Below, piece after piece: positions 22,565 to 34,978 of a DNA stretch of 64,000 nt (its first letter is position 1; each line of letters starts with the position of its first letter). The notes under the pieces were generated by a model that saw only the letters and a list, made by a program, of their open reading frames with translations, was not told where the DNA came from and searched no databases. The translations under genes and the position numbers were made by a program. The stretch comes from Myotis daubentonii (lineage: Eukaryota > Chordata > Mammalia > Chiroptera > Vespertilionidae): the NCBI RefSeq assembly GCF_963259705.1, contig NC_081844.1, positions 9,099,715 to 9,163,714 of the forward strand, in the 5' to 3' direction.

Positions 22565-24403
22565 GTTTGTTACACGTTCATATTCATTTCCTGGAAAGAA
22601 AACTGAGTATTTTAAGAGTTTTAACACATTCTCACAGTTTCCTTAGAATTATATACTAGAACCTTCAGGATATAAACTGTCTCAGGCAAAAAAAGCCGTG
22701 GCAACTCAGGATCAACTGTAAACATAAACAGTGTTCTCGTCATTTCAAATCATTATACACAAGTACTGAGCTCTATAAACAGGAATTCTTAAAGTTTGAA
22801 ATGACATTTTAGTGAAAACGCCACTTAAAATAGCCTGAGTTGTTAATATTATCAGAATTGCCGTCATTTCAGAGCTTTCGACCTGTAATCTCGGTAACTG
22901 AACTCGGCCTTAAATGAAGTTAGATTCTATTTACTTGTGTTTCAACTGTTTGTTACACGTTCATATTCATTTCCTGGAAAGAAAATTGTGTATTTTAAGA
23001 GTTTTAACACATTTTGACAGTTTCCTGAGAAGTATATACTAGAACCTTCAGGATATAAACTGTTTCAGTCAAAAAACGCCACGGCAACTCTGAATCAACT
23101 GTAAACATAAACAATATTCTCCACATTTCAAATCATTATACACAAGTTCTGAGCTCTATAAACAGGAATTCTTAAAGTTCCGGAGATGTTAATATTATCA
23201 GAATTCTCGTCATTTCAAAGTTTCTACCTGTAATCTCGAGAATTGAACTCGGCTTTAAATGTACTTAGATTCTATTTACTTGTGTTTTATCTGTTTGTTA
23301 CACGTTCATATTCATTTCCTGGAAAGAAAACTGAGTATTTTAAGAGTTTTAACACATTCTCACAGTTTCCTTAGAATTATATACTAGAACCTTCAGGATA
23401 TAAACTGTCTCAGTCAAAAAAAGCCGTGGCAACTCAGGATCAACTGTAAACATAAACAGTATTCTCCTCATTTTAAATCATTATACACAAGTACTGAGCT
23501 CTATAAACAGGAATTCTTAAAGTTTGAAATGACATTTTAGTGAAAACGCCACTTAAAATAGCCTGAGTTGTTAATATTATCAGAATTGCCGTCATTTCAG
23601 AGCTTTCCACCACTAATCTCGGTTATTGAACTCGGCGTTAAATGTAGTTAGATTCTATTTACTTGTGTTTCAACTGTTTGTTACACGTTCATATTCATTT
23701 CCTGGAAAGAAAATTGTGTATTTTAAGAGTTTTAACACATTTTGACAGTTTCCTGAGAAGTATGTACTAGAACCTTCAGGATATAAACTGTTTCAGTCAA
23801 AAAAGGAGACGGCAACTCAGAATCAACTGTAAACATAAACAGTATCCTCCTCATTTCAAATCATTATACACAAGTTCTGAGCTCTATAAACAGGAATTCT
23901 TAAAGTTCCGGAGAGGTTAATATTATCAGAATTCTCGTCATTTCAAAGTTTCTACCTGTAATCTCGGGAATTGAACTCGGCTTTAAATGTAGTTAGATTC
24001 TATTTACTTGTTTTTTAACTGTTTGTTACACGTTCATATTCATTTCCTGGAAAGAAAACTGTGTATTTTAAGAGTTTTAACACATTCTCACAGTTTCCTT
24101 AGAATTATATACTAGAACCTTGAGGATATAAACTGTCTCAGTCAAAAAAAGCCATGGCGACTCAGGATCAACTGTAAACATAAACAGTGTTCTCGTCATT
24201 TCAAATCATTATACACTAGTTCTGAGCTCTATAAACAGGAATTCTTAAAGTTTGAAATGACATTTTAGTGAAAACGCCACTTAAAATAGCCCGAGTTTTT
24301 AATATTATCAGAATTGCCGTCATTTCAGAGCTTTCAACCTCTAATCTCGGTAACTGAACTCGGCGTTAAATGTAGTTAGATTCTATTTACTTGTGTTTTA
24401 ACT
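22565..24403. repeat. Five-monomer (1,839-bp) unit, copy 1
   Basis: Starts are 22565 A (mosaic), 22948 B1, 23293 A2, 23676 B2, 24021 A3. The unit ends with an A monomer whose last bases are of B type (gtgttttaact in place of gtgtttcaact) and which is followed directly by another A. The B at 22948 has caactctgaatc, shared with 24787, and the next monomer boundary reads gttttatctg, shared with 25132 and 30611. The A at 22565 still has cagtgttctcgtcatttc, so this copy differs from copy 2 in its first monomer. Confidence 0.88.
24376..24399. other. Recombination joint: A3 body to B-type 3' end, A follows A
   Basis: The monomer at 24021 is A3 up to gttaaatgtag (A-specific g at 24375) and B-type by position 24399 (t where A has c). 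The exchange must fall between these bases, in the shared ttagattct region or just after. A full B monomer is therefore missing and an A monomer follows at 24404. The same joint recurs 1,839 bp on, at 26215-26238. Confidence 0.85.
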
Positions 24404-26242
24404 GTTTGTTACACGTTCATATTCATTTCCTGGAAAGAAAACTGAGTATTTTAAGAGTTTTAACACATTCTCACAGTTTCCTTAGAATTATATACTAGAA
24501 CCTTCAGGATATAAACTGTCTCAGGCAAAAAAAGCCGTGGCAACTCAGGATCAACTGTAAACATAAACAGTATTCTCCTCATTTTAAATCATTATACACA
24601 AGTACTGAGCTCTATAAACAGGAATTCTTAAAGTTTGAAATGACATTTTAGTGAAAACGCCACTTAAAATAGCCTGAGTTGTTAATATTATCAGAATTGC
24701 CGTCATTTCAGAGCTTTCCACCACTAATCTCGGTAACTGAACTCGGCCTTAAATGAAGTTAGATTCTATTTACTTGTGTTTCAACTGTTTGTTACACGTT
24801 CATATTCATTTCCTGGAAAGAAAATTGTGTATTTTAAGAGTTTTAACACATTTTGACAGTTTCCTGAGAAGTATATACTAGAACCTTCAGGATATAAACT
24901 GTTTCAGTCAAAAAACGCCACGGCAACTCTGAATCAACTGTAAACATAAACAATATTCTCCACATTTCAAATCATTATACACAAGTTCTGAGCTCTATAA
25001 ACAGGAATTCTTAAAGTTCCGGAGATGTTAATATTCTCAGAATTCTCGTCATTTCAAAGTTTCTACCTGTAATCTCGAGAATTGAACTCGGCTTTAAATG
25101 TACTTAGATTCTATTTACTTGTGTTTTATCTGTTTGTTACACGTTCATATTCATTTCCTGGAAAGAAAACTGAGTATTTTAAGAGTTTTAACACATTCTC
25201 ACAGTTTCCTTAGAATTATATACTAGAACCTTCAGGATATAAACTGTCTCAGTCAAAAAAAGCCGTGGCAACTCAGGATCAACTGTAAACATAAACAGTA
25301 TTCTCCTCATTTTAAATCATTATACACAAGTACTGAGCTCTATAAACAGGAATTCTTAAAGTTTGAAATGACATTTTAGTGAAAACGCCACTTAAAATAG
25401 CCTGAGTTGTTAATATTATCAGAATTGCCGTCATTTCAGAGCTTTCCACCACTAATCTCGGTTATTGAACTCGGCGTTAAATGTAGTTAGATTCTATTTA
25501 CTTGTGTTTCAACTGTTTGTTACACGTTCATATTCATTTCCTGGAAAGAAAATTGTGTATTTTAAGAGTTTTAACACATTTTGACAGTTTCCTGAGAAGT
25601 ATGTACTAGAACCTTCAGGATATAAACTGTTTCAGTCAAAAAAGGAGACGGCAACTCAGAATCAACTGTAAACATAAACAGTATCCTCCTCATTTCAAAT
25701 CATTATACACAAGTTCTGAGCTCTATAAACAGGAATTCTTAAAGTTCCGGAGAGGTTAATATTATCAGAATTCTCGTCATTTCAAAGTTTCTACCTGTAA
25801 TCTCGGGAATTGAACTCGGCTTTAAATGTAGTTAGATTCTATTTACTTGTTTTTTAACTGTTTGTTACACGTTCATATTCATTTCCTGGAAAGAAAACTG
25901 TGTATTTTAAGAGTTTTAACACATTCTCACAGTTTCCTTAGAATTATATACTAGAACCTTGAGGATATAAACTGTCTCAGTCAAAAAAAGCCATGGCGAC
26001 TCAGGATCAACTGTAAACATAAACAGTGTTCTCGTCATTTCAAATCATTATACACTAGTTCTGAGCTCTATAAACAGGAATTCTTAAAGTTTGAAATGAC
26101 ATTTTAGTGAAAACGCCACTTAAAATAGCCCGAGTTTTTAATATTATCAGAATTGCCGTCATTTCAGAGCTTTCAACCTCTAATCTCGGTAACTGAACTC
26201 GGCGTTAAATGTAGTTAGATTCTATTTACTTGTGTTTTAACT
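24404..26242. repeat. Five-monomer (1,839-bp) unit, copy 2
   Basis: Starts are 24404 A (A1/A2/A1 mosaic), 24787 B1, 25132 A2, 25515 B2, 25860 A3. It repeats 22565-24403 at an exact 1,839-bp offset, including the A-to-A joint at its end (26242/26243). The B at 24787 has a private aatattctcag that recurs in the B at 26626, showing that the repeat continues into a third partial unit. Confidence 0.9.
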
Positions 26243-26970
26243 GTTTGTTACACGTTCATATTCATTTCCTGGAAAGAAAACTGAGTATTTTAAGAGTTTT
26301 AACACATTCTCACAGTTTCCTTAGAATTATATACTAGAACCTTCAGGATATAAACTGTCTCAGGCAAAAAAAGCCGTGGCAACTCAGGATCAACTGTAAA
26401 CATAAACAGTATTCTCCTCATTTTAAATCATTATACACAAGTACTGAGCTCTATAAACAGGAATTCTTAAAGTTTGAAATGACATTTTAGTGAAAACGCC
26501 ACTTAAAATAGCCTGAGTTGTTAATATTATCAGAATTGCCGTCATTTCAGAGCTTTCCACCACTAATCTCGGTAACTGAACTCGGCCTTAAATGAAGTTA
26601 GATTCTATTTACTTGTGTTTCAACTGTTTGTTACACGTTCATATTCATTTCCTGGAAAGAAAATTGTGTATTTTAAGAGTTTTAACACATTTTGACAGTT
26701 TCCTGAGAAGTATATACTAGAACCTTCAGGATATAAACTGTTTCAGTCAAAAAACGCCACGGCAACTCAGAATCAACTGTAAACATAAACAATATTCTCC
26801 ACATTTCAAATCATTATACACAAGTTCTGAGCTCTATAAACAGGAATTCTTAAAGTTCCGGAGATGTTAATATTCTCAGAATTCTCGTCATTTCAAAGTT
26901 TCTACCTGTAATCTCGAGAATTGAACTCGGCTTTAAATGTACTTAGATTCTATTTACTTGTGTTTTAACT
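26243..26970. repeat. Third, partial five-monomer unit (A + B)
   Basis: This A-B dimer starts at 26243 (A1/A2/A1 mosaic, same make-up as 24404) and 26626 (B1 with aatattctcag, as at 24787, but caactcagaatc rather than caactctgaatc). It continues the 1,839-bp series, then passes into A2 at 26971, which belongs to the 7,318-bp duplicate. The switch between the two alignments lies around 26.9 kb. Confidence 0.8.
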
Positions 26971-29900
26971 GTTTGTTACACGTTCATATTCATTTCCTGG
27001 AAAGAAAACTGAGTATTTTAAGAGTTTTAACGCATTCTCACAGTTTCCTTAGAATTATATACTAGAACCTTCAGGATATAAACTGTCTCAGTCAAAAAAA
27101 GCCGTGGCAACTCAGGATCAACTGTAAACATAAACAGTATTCTCCTCATTTTAAATCATTATACACAAGTACTGAGCTCTATAAACAGGAATTCTTAAAG
27201 TTTGAAATGACATTTTAGTGAAAACGCCACTTAAAATAGCCTGAGTTGTTAATATTATCAGAATTGCCGTCATTTCAGAGCTTTCCACCACTAATCTCGG
27301 TTATTGAACTCGGCGTTAAATGTAGTTAGATTCTATTTACTTGTGTTTCAACTGTTTGTTACACGTTCATATTCATTTCCTGGAAAGAAAATTGTGTATT
27401 TTAAGAGTTTTAACACATTTTGACAGTTTCCTGAGAAGTATGTACTAGAACCTTCAGGATATAAACTGTTTCAGTCAAAAAAGGAGACGGCAACTCAGAA
27501 TCAACTGTAAACATAAACAGTATCCTCCTCATTTCAAATCATTATACACAAGTTCTGAGCTCTATAAACAGGAATTCTTAAAGTTCCGGAGAGGTTAATA
27601 TTATCAGAATTCTCGTCATTTCAAAGTTTCTACCTGTAATCTCGGGAATTGAACTCGGCTTTAAATGTACTTAGATTCTATTTACTTGTGTTTTAACTGT
27701 TTGTTACACGTTCATATTCATTTCCTGGAAAGAAAACTGAGTATTTTAAGAGTTTTAACACATTCTCACAGTTTCCTTAGAATTATATACTAGAACCTTC
27801 AGGATATAAACTGTCTCAGGCAAAAAAAGCCGTGGCAACTCAGGATCAACTGTAAACATAAACAGTGTTCTCGTCATTTCAAATCATTATACACTAGTTC
27901 TGAGCTCTATAAACAGGAATTCTTAAAGTTTGAAATGACATTTTAGTGAAAACGCCACTTAAAATAGCCTGAGTTGTTAATATTATCAGAATTGCCGTCA
28001 TTTCAGAGCTTTCGACCTGTAATCTCGGTAACTGAACTCGGCCTTAAACGAAGTTAGATTCTATTTACTTGTGTTTCAACTGTTTGTTACACGTTCATAT
28101 TCATTTCCTGGAAAGAAAATTGTGTATTTTAAGAGTTTTAACACATTTTGACAGTTTCCTGAGAAGTATATACTAGAACCTTCAGGATATAAACTGTTTC
28201 AGTCAAAAAACGCCACGGCAACTCAGAATCAACTGTAAACATAAAGAATATTCTCCACATTTCAAATCATTATACACAAGTTCTGAGCTCTATAAACAGG
28301 AATTCTTAAAGTTCCGGAGATGTTAATATTATCAGAATTCTCGTCATTTCAAAGTTTCTACCTGTAATCTCGAGAATTGAACTCGGCTTTAAATTTACTT
28401 AGATTCTATTTACTTGTGTTTTAACTGTTTGTTACACGTTCATATTCATTTCCTGGAAAGAAAACTGAGTATTTTAAGAGTTTTCACACATTCTCACAGT
28501 TTCCTTAGAATTATATACTAGAACCTTCAGGATATAAACTGTCTCAGTCAAAAAAAGCCGTGGCAAATCAGGATCAACTGTAAACATAAACAGTATTCTC
28601 CTCATTTTAAATCATTATACACAAGTACTGAGCTCTATAAACAGGAATTCTTAAAGTTTGAAATGACATTTTAGTGAAAACGCCACTTAAAATAGCCTGA
28701 GTTGTTAATATTATCAGAATTGCCGTCATTTCAGAGCTTTCCACCACTAATCTCGGTTATTGAACTCGGCGTTAAATGTAGTTAGATTCTATTTACTTGT
28801 GTTTCAACTGTTTGTTACACGTTCATATTCATTTCCTGGAAAGAAAATTGTGTATTTTAAGAGTTTTAACACATTTTGACAGTTTCCTGAGAAGTATGTA
28901 CTAGAACCTTCAGGATATAAACTGTTTCAGTCAAAAAAGGAGACGGCAACTCAGAATCAACTGTAAACATAAACAGTATCCTCCTCATTTCAAATCATTA
29001 TACACAAGTTCTGAGCTCTATAAACAGGAATTCTTAAAGTTCCGGAGAGGTTAATATTATCAGAATTCTCGTCATTTCAAAGTTTCTACCTGTAATCTCG
29101 GGAATTGAACTCGGCTTTAAATGTAGTTAGATTCTATTTACTTGTTTTTTAACTGTTTGTTACACGTTCATATTCATTTCCTGGAAAGAAAACTGTGTAT
29201 TTTAAGAGTTTTAACACATTCTCACAGTTTCCTTAGAATCATATACTAGAACCTTCAGGATATAAACTGTCTCAGTCAAAAAAAGCCATGGCGACTCAGG
29301 ATCAACTGTAAACATAAACAGTGTTCTCGTCATTTCAAATCATTATACACTAGTTCTGAGCTCTATAAACAGGAATTCTTAAAGTTTGAAATGACATTTT
29401 AGTGAAAACGCCACTTAAAATAGCCCGAGTTTTTAATATTATCAGAATTGCCGTCATTTCAGAGCTTTCAACCTCTAATCTCGGTAACTGAACTCGGCGT
29501 TAAATGTAGTTAGATTCTTTTTACTTGTGTTTCAACTGTTTGTTACACGTTCATATTCATTTCCTGGAAAGAAAATTGTGTATTTTAAGAGTTTTAACAC
29601 ATTTTGACAGTTTCCTGAGAAGTATGTACTAGAACCTTCAGGATATAAACTGTTTCAGTCAAAAAAGGCCACGGCAACTCAGAATCAACTGTAAACATAA
29701 ACAGTATCCTCCTCATTTCAAATCATTATACACAAGTTCTGAGCTCTATAAACAGGAATTCTTAAAGTTCCGGAGAGGTTAATATTATCAGAATTCTCGT
29801 CATTTCAAAGTTTCTACCTGTAATCTCGGGAATTGAACTCGGCTTTAAATGTACTTAGATTCTATTTACTTGTGTTTTAACTGTTTGTTACACGTTCATA

Positions 29901-32066
29901 TTCATTTCCTGGAAAGAAAACTGAGTATTTTAAGAGTTTTAACACATTCTCACAGTTTCCTTAGAATTATATACTAGAACCTTCAGGATATAAACTGTCT
30001 CAGGCAAAAAAAGCCGTGGCAACTCAGGATCAACTGTAAACATAAACAGTGTTCTCGTCATTTCAAATCATTATACACTAGTTCTGAGCTCTATAAACAG
30101 GAATTCTTAAAGTTTGAAATGACATTTTAGTGAAAACGCCACTTAAAATAGCCTGAGTTGTTAATATTATCAGAATTGCCGTCATTTCAGAGCTTTCGAC
30201 CTGTAATCTCGGTAACTGAACTCGGCCTTAAATGAAGTTAGATTCTATTTACTTGTGTTTCAACTGTTTGTTACACGTTCATATTCATTTCCTGGAAAGA
30301 AAATTGTGTATTTTAAGAGTTTTAACACATTTTGACAGTTTCCTGAGAAGTATATACTAGAACCTTCAGGATATAAACTGTTTCAGTCAAAAAACGCCAC
30401 GGCAACTCAGAATCAACTGTAAACATAAACAATATTCTCCACATTTCAAATCATTATACACAAGTTCTGAGCTCTATAAACAGGAATTCTTAAAGTTCCG
30501 GAGATGTTAATATTATCAGAATTCTCGTCATTTCAAAGTTTCTACCTGTAATCTCGAGAATTGAACTCGGCTTTAAATGTACTTAGATTCTATTTACTTG
30601 TGTTTTATCTGTTTGTTACACGTTCATATTCATTTCCTGGAAAGAAAACTGAGTATTTTAAGAGTTTTAACACATTCTCACAGTTTCCTTAGAATTATAT
30701 ACTAGAACCTTCAGGATATAAACTGTCTCAGTCAAAAAAAGCCGTGGCAACTCAGGATCAACTGTAAACATAAACAGTATTCTCCTCATTTTAAATCATT
30801 ATACACAAGTACTGAGCTCTATAAACAGGAATTCTTAAAGTTTGAAATGACATTTTAGTGAAAACGCCACTTAAAATAGCCTGAGTTGTTAATATTATCA
30901 GAATTGCCGTCATTTCAGAGCTTTCCACCACTAATCTCGGTTATTGAACTCGGCGTTAAATGTAGTTAGATTCTATTTACTTGTGTTTCAACTGTTTGTT
31001 ACACGTTCATATTCATTTCCTGGAAAGAAAATTGTGTATTTTAAGAGTTTTAACACATTTTGACAGTTTCCTGAGAAGTATGTACTAGAACCTTCAGGAT
31101 ATAAACTGTTTCAGTCAAAAAAGGAGACGGCAACTCAGAATCAACTGTAAACATAAACAGTATCCTCCTCATTTCAAATCATTATACACAAGTTCTGAGC
31201 TCTATAAACAGGAATTCTTAAAGTTCCGGAGAGGTTAATATTATCAGAATTCTCGTCATTTCAAAGTTTCTACCTGTAATCTCGGGAATTGAACTCGGCT
31301 TTAAATGTAGTTAGATTCTATTTACTTGTTTTTTAACTGTTTGTTACACGTTCATATTCATTTCCTGGAAAGAAAACTGTGTATTTTAAGAGTTTTAACA
31401 CATTCTCACAGTTTCCTTAGAATTATATACTAGAACCTTGAGGATATAAACTGTCTCAGTCAAAAAAAGCCATGGCGACTCAGGATCAACTGTAAACATA
31501 AACAGTGTTCTCGTCATTTCAAATCATTATACACTAGTTCTGAGCTCTATAAACAGGAATTCTTAAAGTTTGAAATGACATTTTAGTGAAAACGCCACTT
31601 AAAATAGCCCGAGTTTTTAATATTATCAGAATTGCCGTCATTTCAGAGCTTTCAACCTCTAATCTCGGTAACTGAACTCGGCGTTAAATGTAGTTAGATT
31701 CTTTTTACTTGTGTTTCAACTGTTTGTTACACGTTCATATTCATTTCCTGGAAAGAAAATTGTGTATTTTAAGAGTTTTAACACATTTTGACAGTTTCCT
31801 GAGAAGTATGTACTAGAACCTTCAGGATATAAACTGTTTCAGTCAAAAAAGGCCACGGCAACTCAGAATCAACTGTAAACATAAACAATATTCTCCACAT
31901 TTCAAATCATTATACACAAGTTCTGAGCTCTATAAACAGGAATTCTTAAAGTTCCGGAGATGTTAATATTATCAGAATTCTCGTCATTTCAAAGTTTCTA
32001 CCTGTAATCTCGGGAATTGAACTCGGCTTTAAATGTACTTAGATTCTATTTACTTGTGTTTTAACT
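26971..32066. repeat. Second copy of the 19.7-24.4 kb block
   Basis: Starts are 26971 A2, 27354 B2, 27699 A1, 28082 B1, 28427 A2, 28810 B2, 29155 A3, 29538 B3/B2, 29883 A1, 30266 B1, 30611 A2, 30994 B2, 31339 A3, 31722 B3. From about 26.97 to 31.7 kb it parallels 19653 to about 24380 at 7,318 bp offset. The parallel is not perfect: the A at 29883 has acactagttctg where 22565 has acaagtactg. Where the first copy has its A-to-A joint (24404), this copy keeps the normal A3-B3 order at 31339/31722. Confidence 0.88.
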
Positions 32067-34978
32067 GTTTGTTACACGTTCATATTCATTTCCTGGAAAG
32101 AAAACTGAGTATTTTAAGAGTTTTAACACATTCTCACAGTTTCCTTAGAATTATATACTAGAACCTTCAGGATATAAACTGTCTCAGGCAAAAAAAGCCG
32201 TGGCAACTCAGGATCAACTGTAAACATAAACAGTGTTCTCGTCATTTCAAATCATTATACACTAGTTCTGAGCTCTATAAACAGGAATTCTTAAAGTTTG
32301 AAATGACATTTTAGTGAAAACGCCACTTAAAATAGCCTGAGTTGTTAATATTATCAGAATTGCCGTCATTTCGGAGCTTTCCACCACTAATCTCGGTTAT
32401 TGAACTTGGCGTTAAATGTAGTTAGATTCTATTTACTTGTGTTTCAACTGTTTGTTACACGTTCATATAAATTTCCTGGAAAGAAAATTGTGTATTTTAA
32501 GAGTTTTAACACATTTTGACAGTTTCCTGAGAAGTATGTACTAGAACCTTCAGGATATAAACTGTTTCAGTCAAAAAAGGAGACGGCAACTCAGAATCAA
32601 CTGTAAACATAAACAGTATCCTCCTCATTTCAAATCATTATACACAAGTTCTGAGCTCTATAAACAGGAATTCTTAAAGTTCCGGAGAGGTTAATATTAT
32701 CAGAATTCTCGTCATTTCAAAGTTTCTACCTGTAATCTCGGGAATTGAACTCGGCTTTAAATGTACTTAGATTCTATTTACTTGTGTTTTAACTGTTTGT
32801 TACACGTTCATATTCATTTCCTGGAAAGAAAACTGAGTATTTTAAGAGTTTTAACACATTCTCACAGTTTCCTTAGAATTATATACTAGAACCTTCAGGA
32901 TATAAACTGTCTCAGGCAAAAAAAGCCGTGGCAACTCAGGATCAACTGTAAACATAAACAGTGTTCTCGTCATTTCAAATCATTATACACTAGTTCTGAG
33001 CTCTATAAACAGGAATTCTTAAAGTTTGAAATGACATTTTAGTGAAAACGCCACTTAAAATAGCCTGAGTTGTTAATATTATCAGAATTGCCGTCATTTC
33101 AGAGCTTTCGACCTGTAATCTGGGTAACTGAAATCGGCCTTAAATGAAGTTAGATTCTATTTACTTGTGTTTCAACTGTTTGTTACACGTTCATATTCAT
33201 TTCCTGGAAAGAAAATTGTGTATTTTAAGAGTTTTAACACATTTTGACAGTTTCCTGAGAAGTATATACTAGAACCTTCAGGATATAAACTGTTTCAGTC
33301 AAAAAACGCCACGGCAACTCAGAATCAACTGTAAACATAAAGAATATTCTCCACATTTCAAATCATTATACACAAGTTCTGAGCTCTATAAACAGGAATT
33401 CTTAAAGTTCCGGAGATGTTCATATTATCAGAATTCTCGTCATTTCAAAGTTTCTACCTGTAATCTCGAGAATTGAACTCGGCTTTAAATGTACTTAGAT
33501 TCTATTTACTTGTGTTTTAACTGTTTGTTACACGTTCATATTCATTTCCTGGAAAGAAAACTGAGTATTTTAAGAGTTTTAACACATTTTCACAGTTTCC
33601 TTAGAATTATATACTAGAACCTTCAGGATATAAACTGTCTCAGTCAAAAAAAGCCGTGGCAAATCAGGATCAACTGTAAACATAAACAGTATTCTCCTCA
33701 TTTTAAATCATTATACACAAGTACTGAGCTCTATAAACAGGAATTCTTAAAGTTTGAAATGACATTTTAGTGACAACGCCACTTAAAATAGCCTGAGTTG
33801 TTAATATTATCAGAATTGCCGTCATTTCAGAGCTTTCCACCACTAATCTCGGTTATTGAACTCGGCGTTAAATGTAGTTAGATTCTATTTACTTGTGTTT
33901 CAACTGTTTGTTACACGTTCATATTCATTTCCTGGAAAGAAAATTGTGTATTTTAAGAGTTTTAACACATTTTGACAGTTTCCTGAGAAGTATGTACTAG
34001 AACCTTCAGGATATAAACTGTTTCAGTCAAAAAAGGAGACGGCAACTCAGAATCAACTGTAAACATAAACAGTATCCTCCTCATTTCAAATCATTATACA
34101 CAAGTTCTGAGCTCTATAAACAGGAATTCTTAAAGTTCCGGAGAGGTTAATATTATCAGAATTCTCGTCATTTCAAAGTTTCTACCTGTAATCTCGGGAA
34201 TTGAACTCGGCTTTAAATGTAGTTAGATTCTATTTACTTGTTTTTTAACTGTTTGTTACACGTTCATATTCATTTCCTGGAAAGAAAACTGTGTATTTTA
34301 AGAGTTTTAACACATTCTCACAGTTTCCTTAGAATTATATACTAGAACCTTGAGGATATAAACTGTCTCAGTCAAAAAAAGCCATGGCGACTCAGGATCA
34401 ACTGTAAACATAAACAGTGTTCTCGTCATTTCAAATCATTATACACTAGTTCTGAGCTCTATAAACAGGAATTCTTAAAGTTTGAAATGACATTTTAGTG
34501 AAAACGCCACTTAAAATAGCCCGAGTTTTTAATAATGTCAGAATTGCCGTCATTTCAGAGCTTTCAACCTCTAATCTCGGTAACTGAACTCGGCCTTAAA
34601 TGAAGTTAGATTCTATTTACTTGTGTTTCAACTGTTTGTTACACGTTCATATTCATTTCCTGGAAAGAAAATTGTGTATTTTAAGAGTTTTAACACATTT
34701 TGACAGTTTCCTGAGAAGTATATACTAGAACCTTCAGGATATAAACTGTTTCAGTCAAAAAACGCCACGGCAACTCAGAATCAACTGTAAACATAAACAA
34801 TATTCTCCACATTTCAAATCATTATACACAAGTTCTGAGCTCTATAAACAGGAATTCTTAAAGTTCCGGAGATGTTAATATTATCAGAATTCTCGTCATT
34901 TCAAAGTTTCTACCTGTAATCTCGGGAATTGAACTCGGCTTTAAATGTACTTAGATTCTATTTACTTGTGTTTTAACT
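32067..34978. repeat. Eight-monomer HOR (2,912 bp), copy 1
   Basis: Starts are 32067 A1/A2 mosaic, 32450 B2, 32795 A1, 33178 B1, 33523 A2, 33906 B2, 34251 A3 with A1 end, 34634 B1/B3. Private markers are gaacttggcg, gttcatataaatttcc in the B2, taatctgggtaactgaaatc in the A1, ataaagaatattc and gatgttcatattatc in the B1, cacattttcac and gtgacaacgcc in the A2, and aataatgtcag in the A3. All are repeated at +2,912 bp. I found only two differences between the copies: 32373 g against 35285 a, and 34925 g against 37837 a. Confidence 0.93.
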
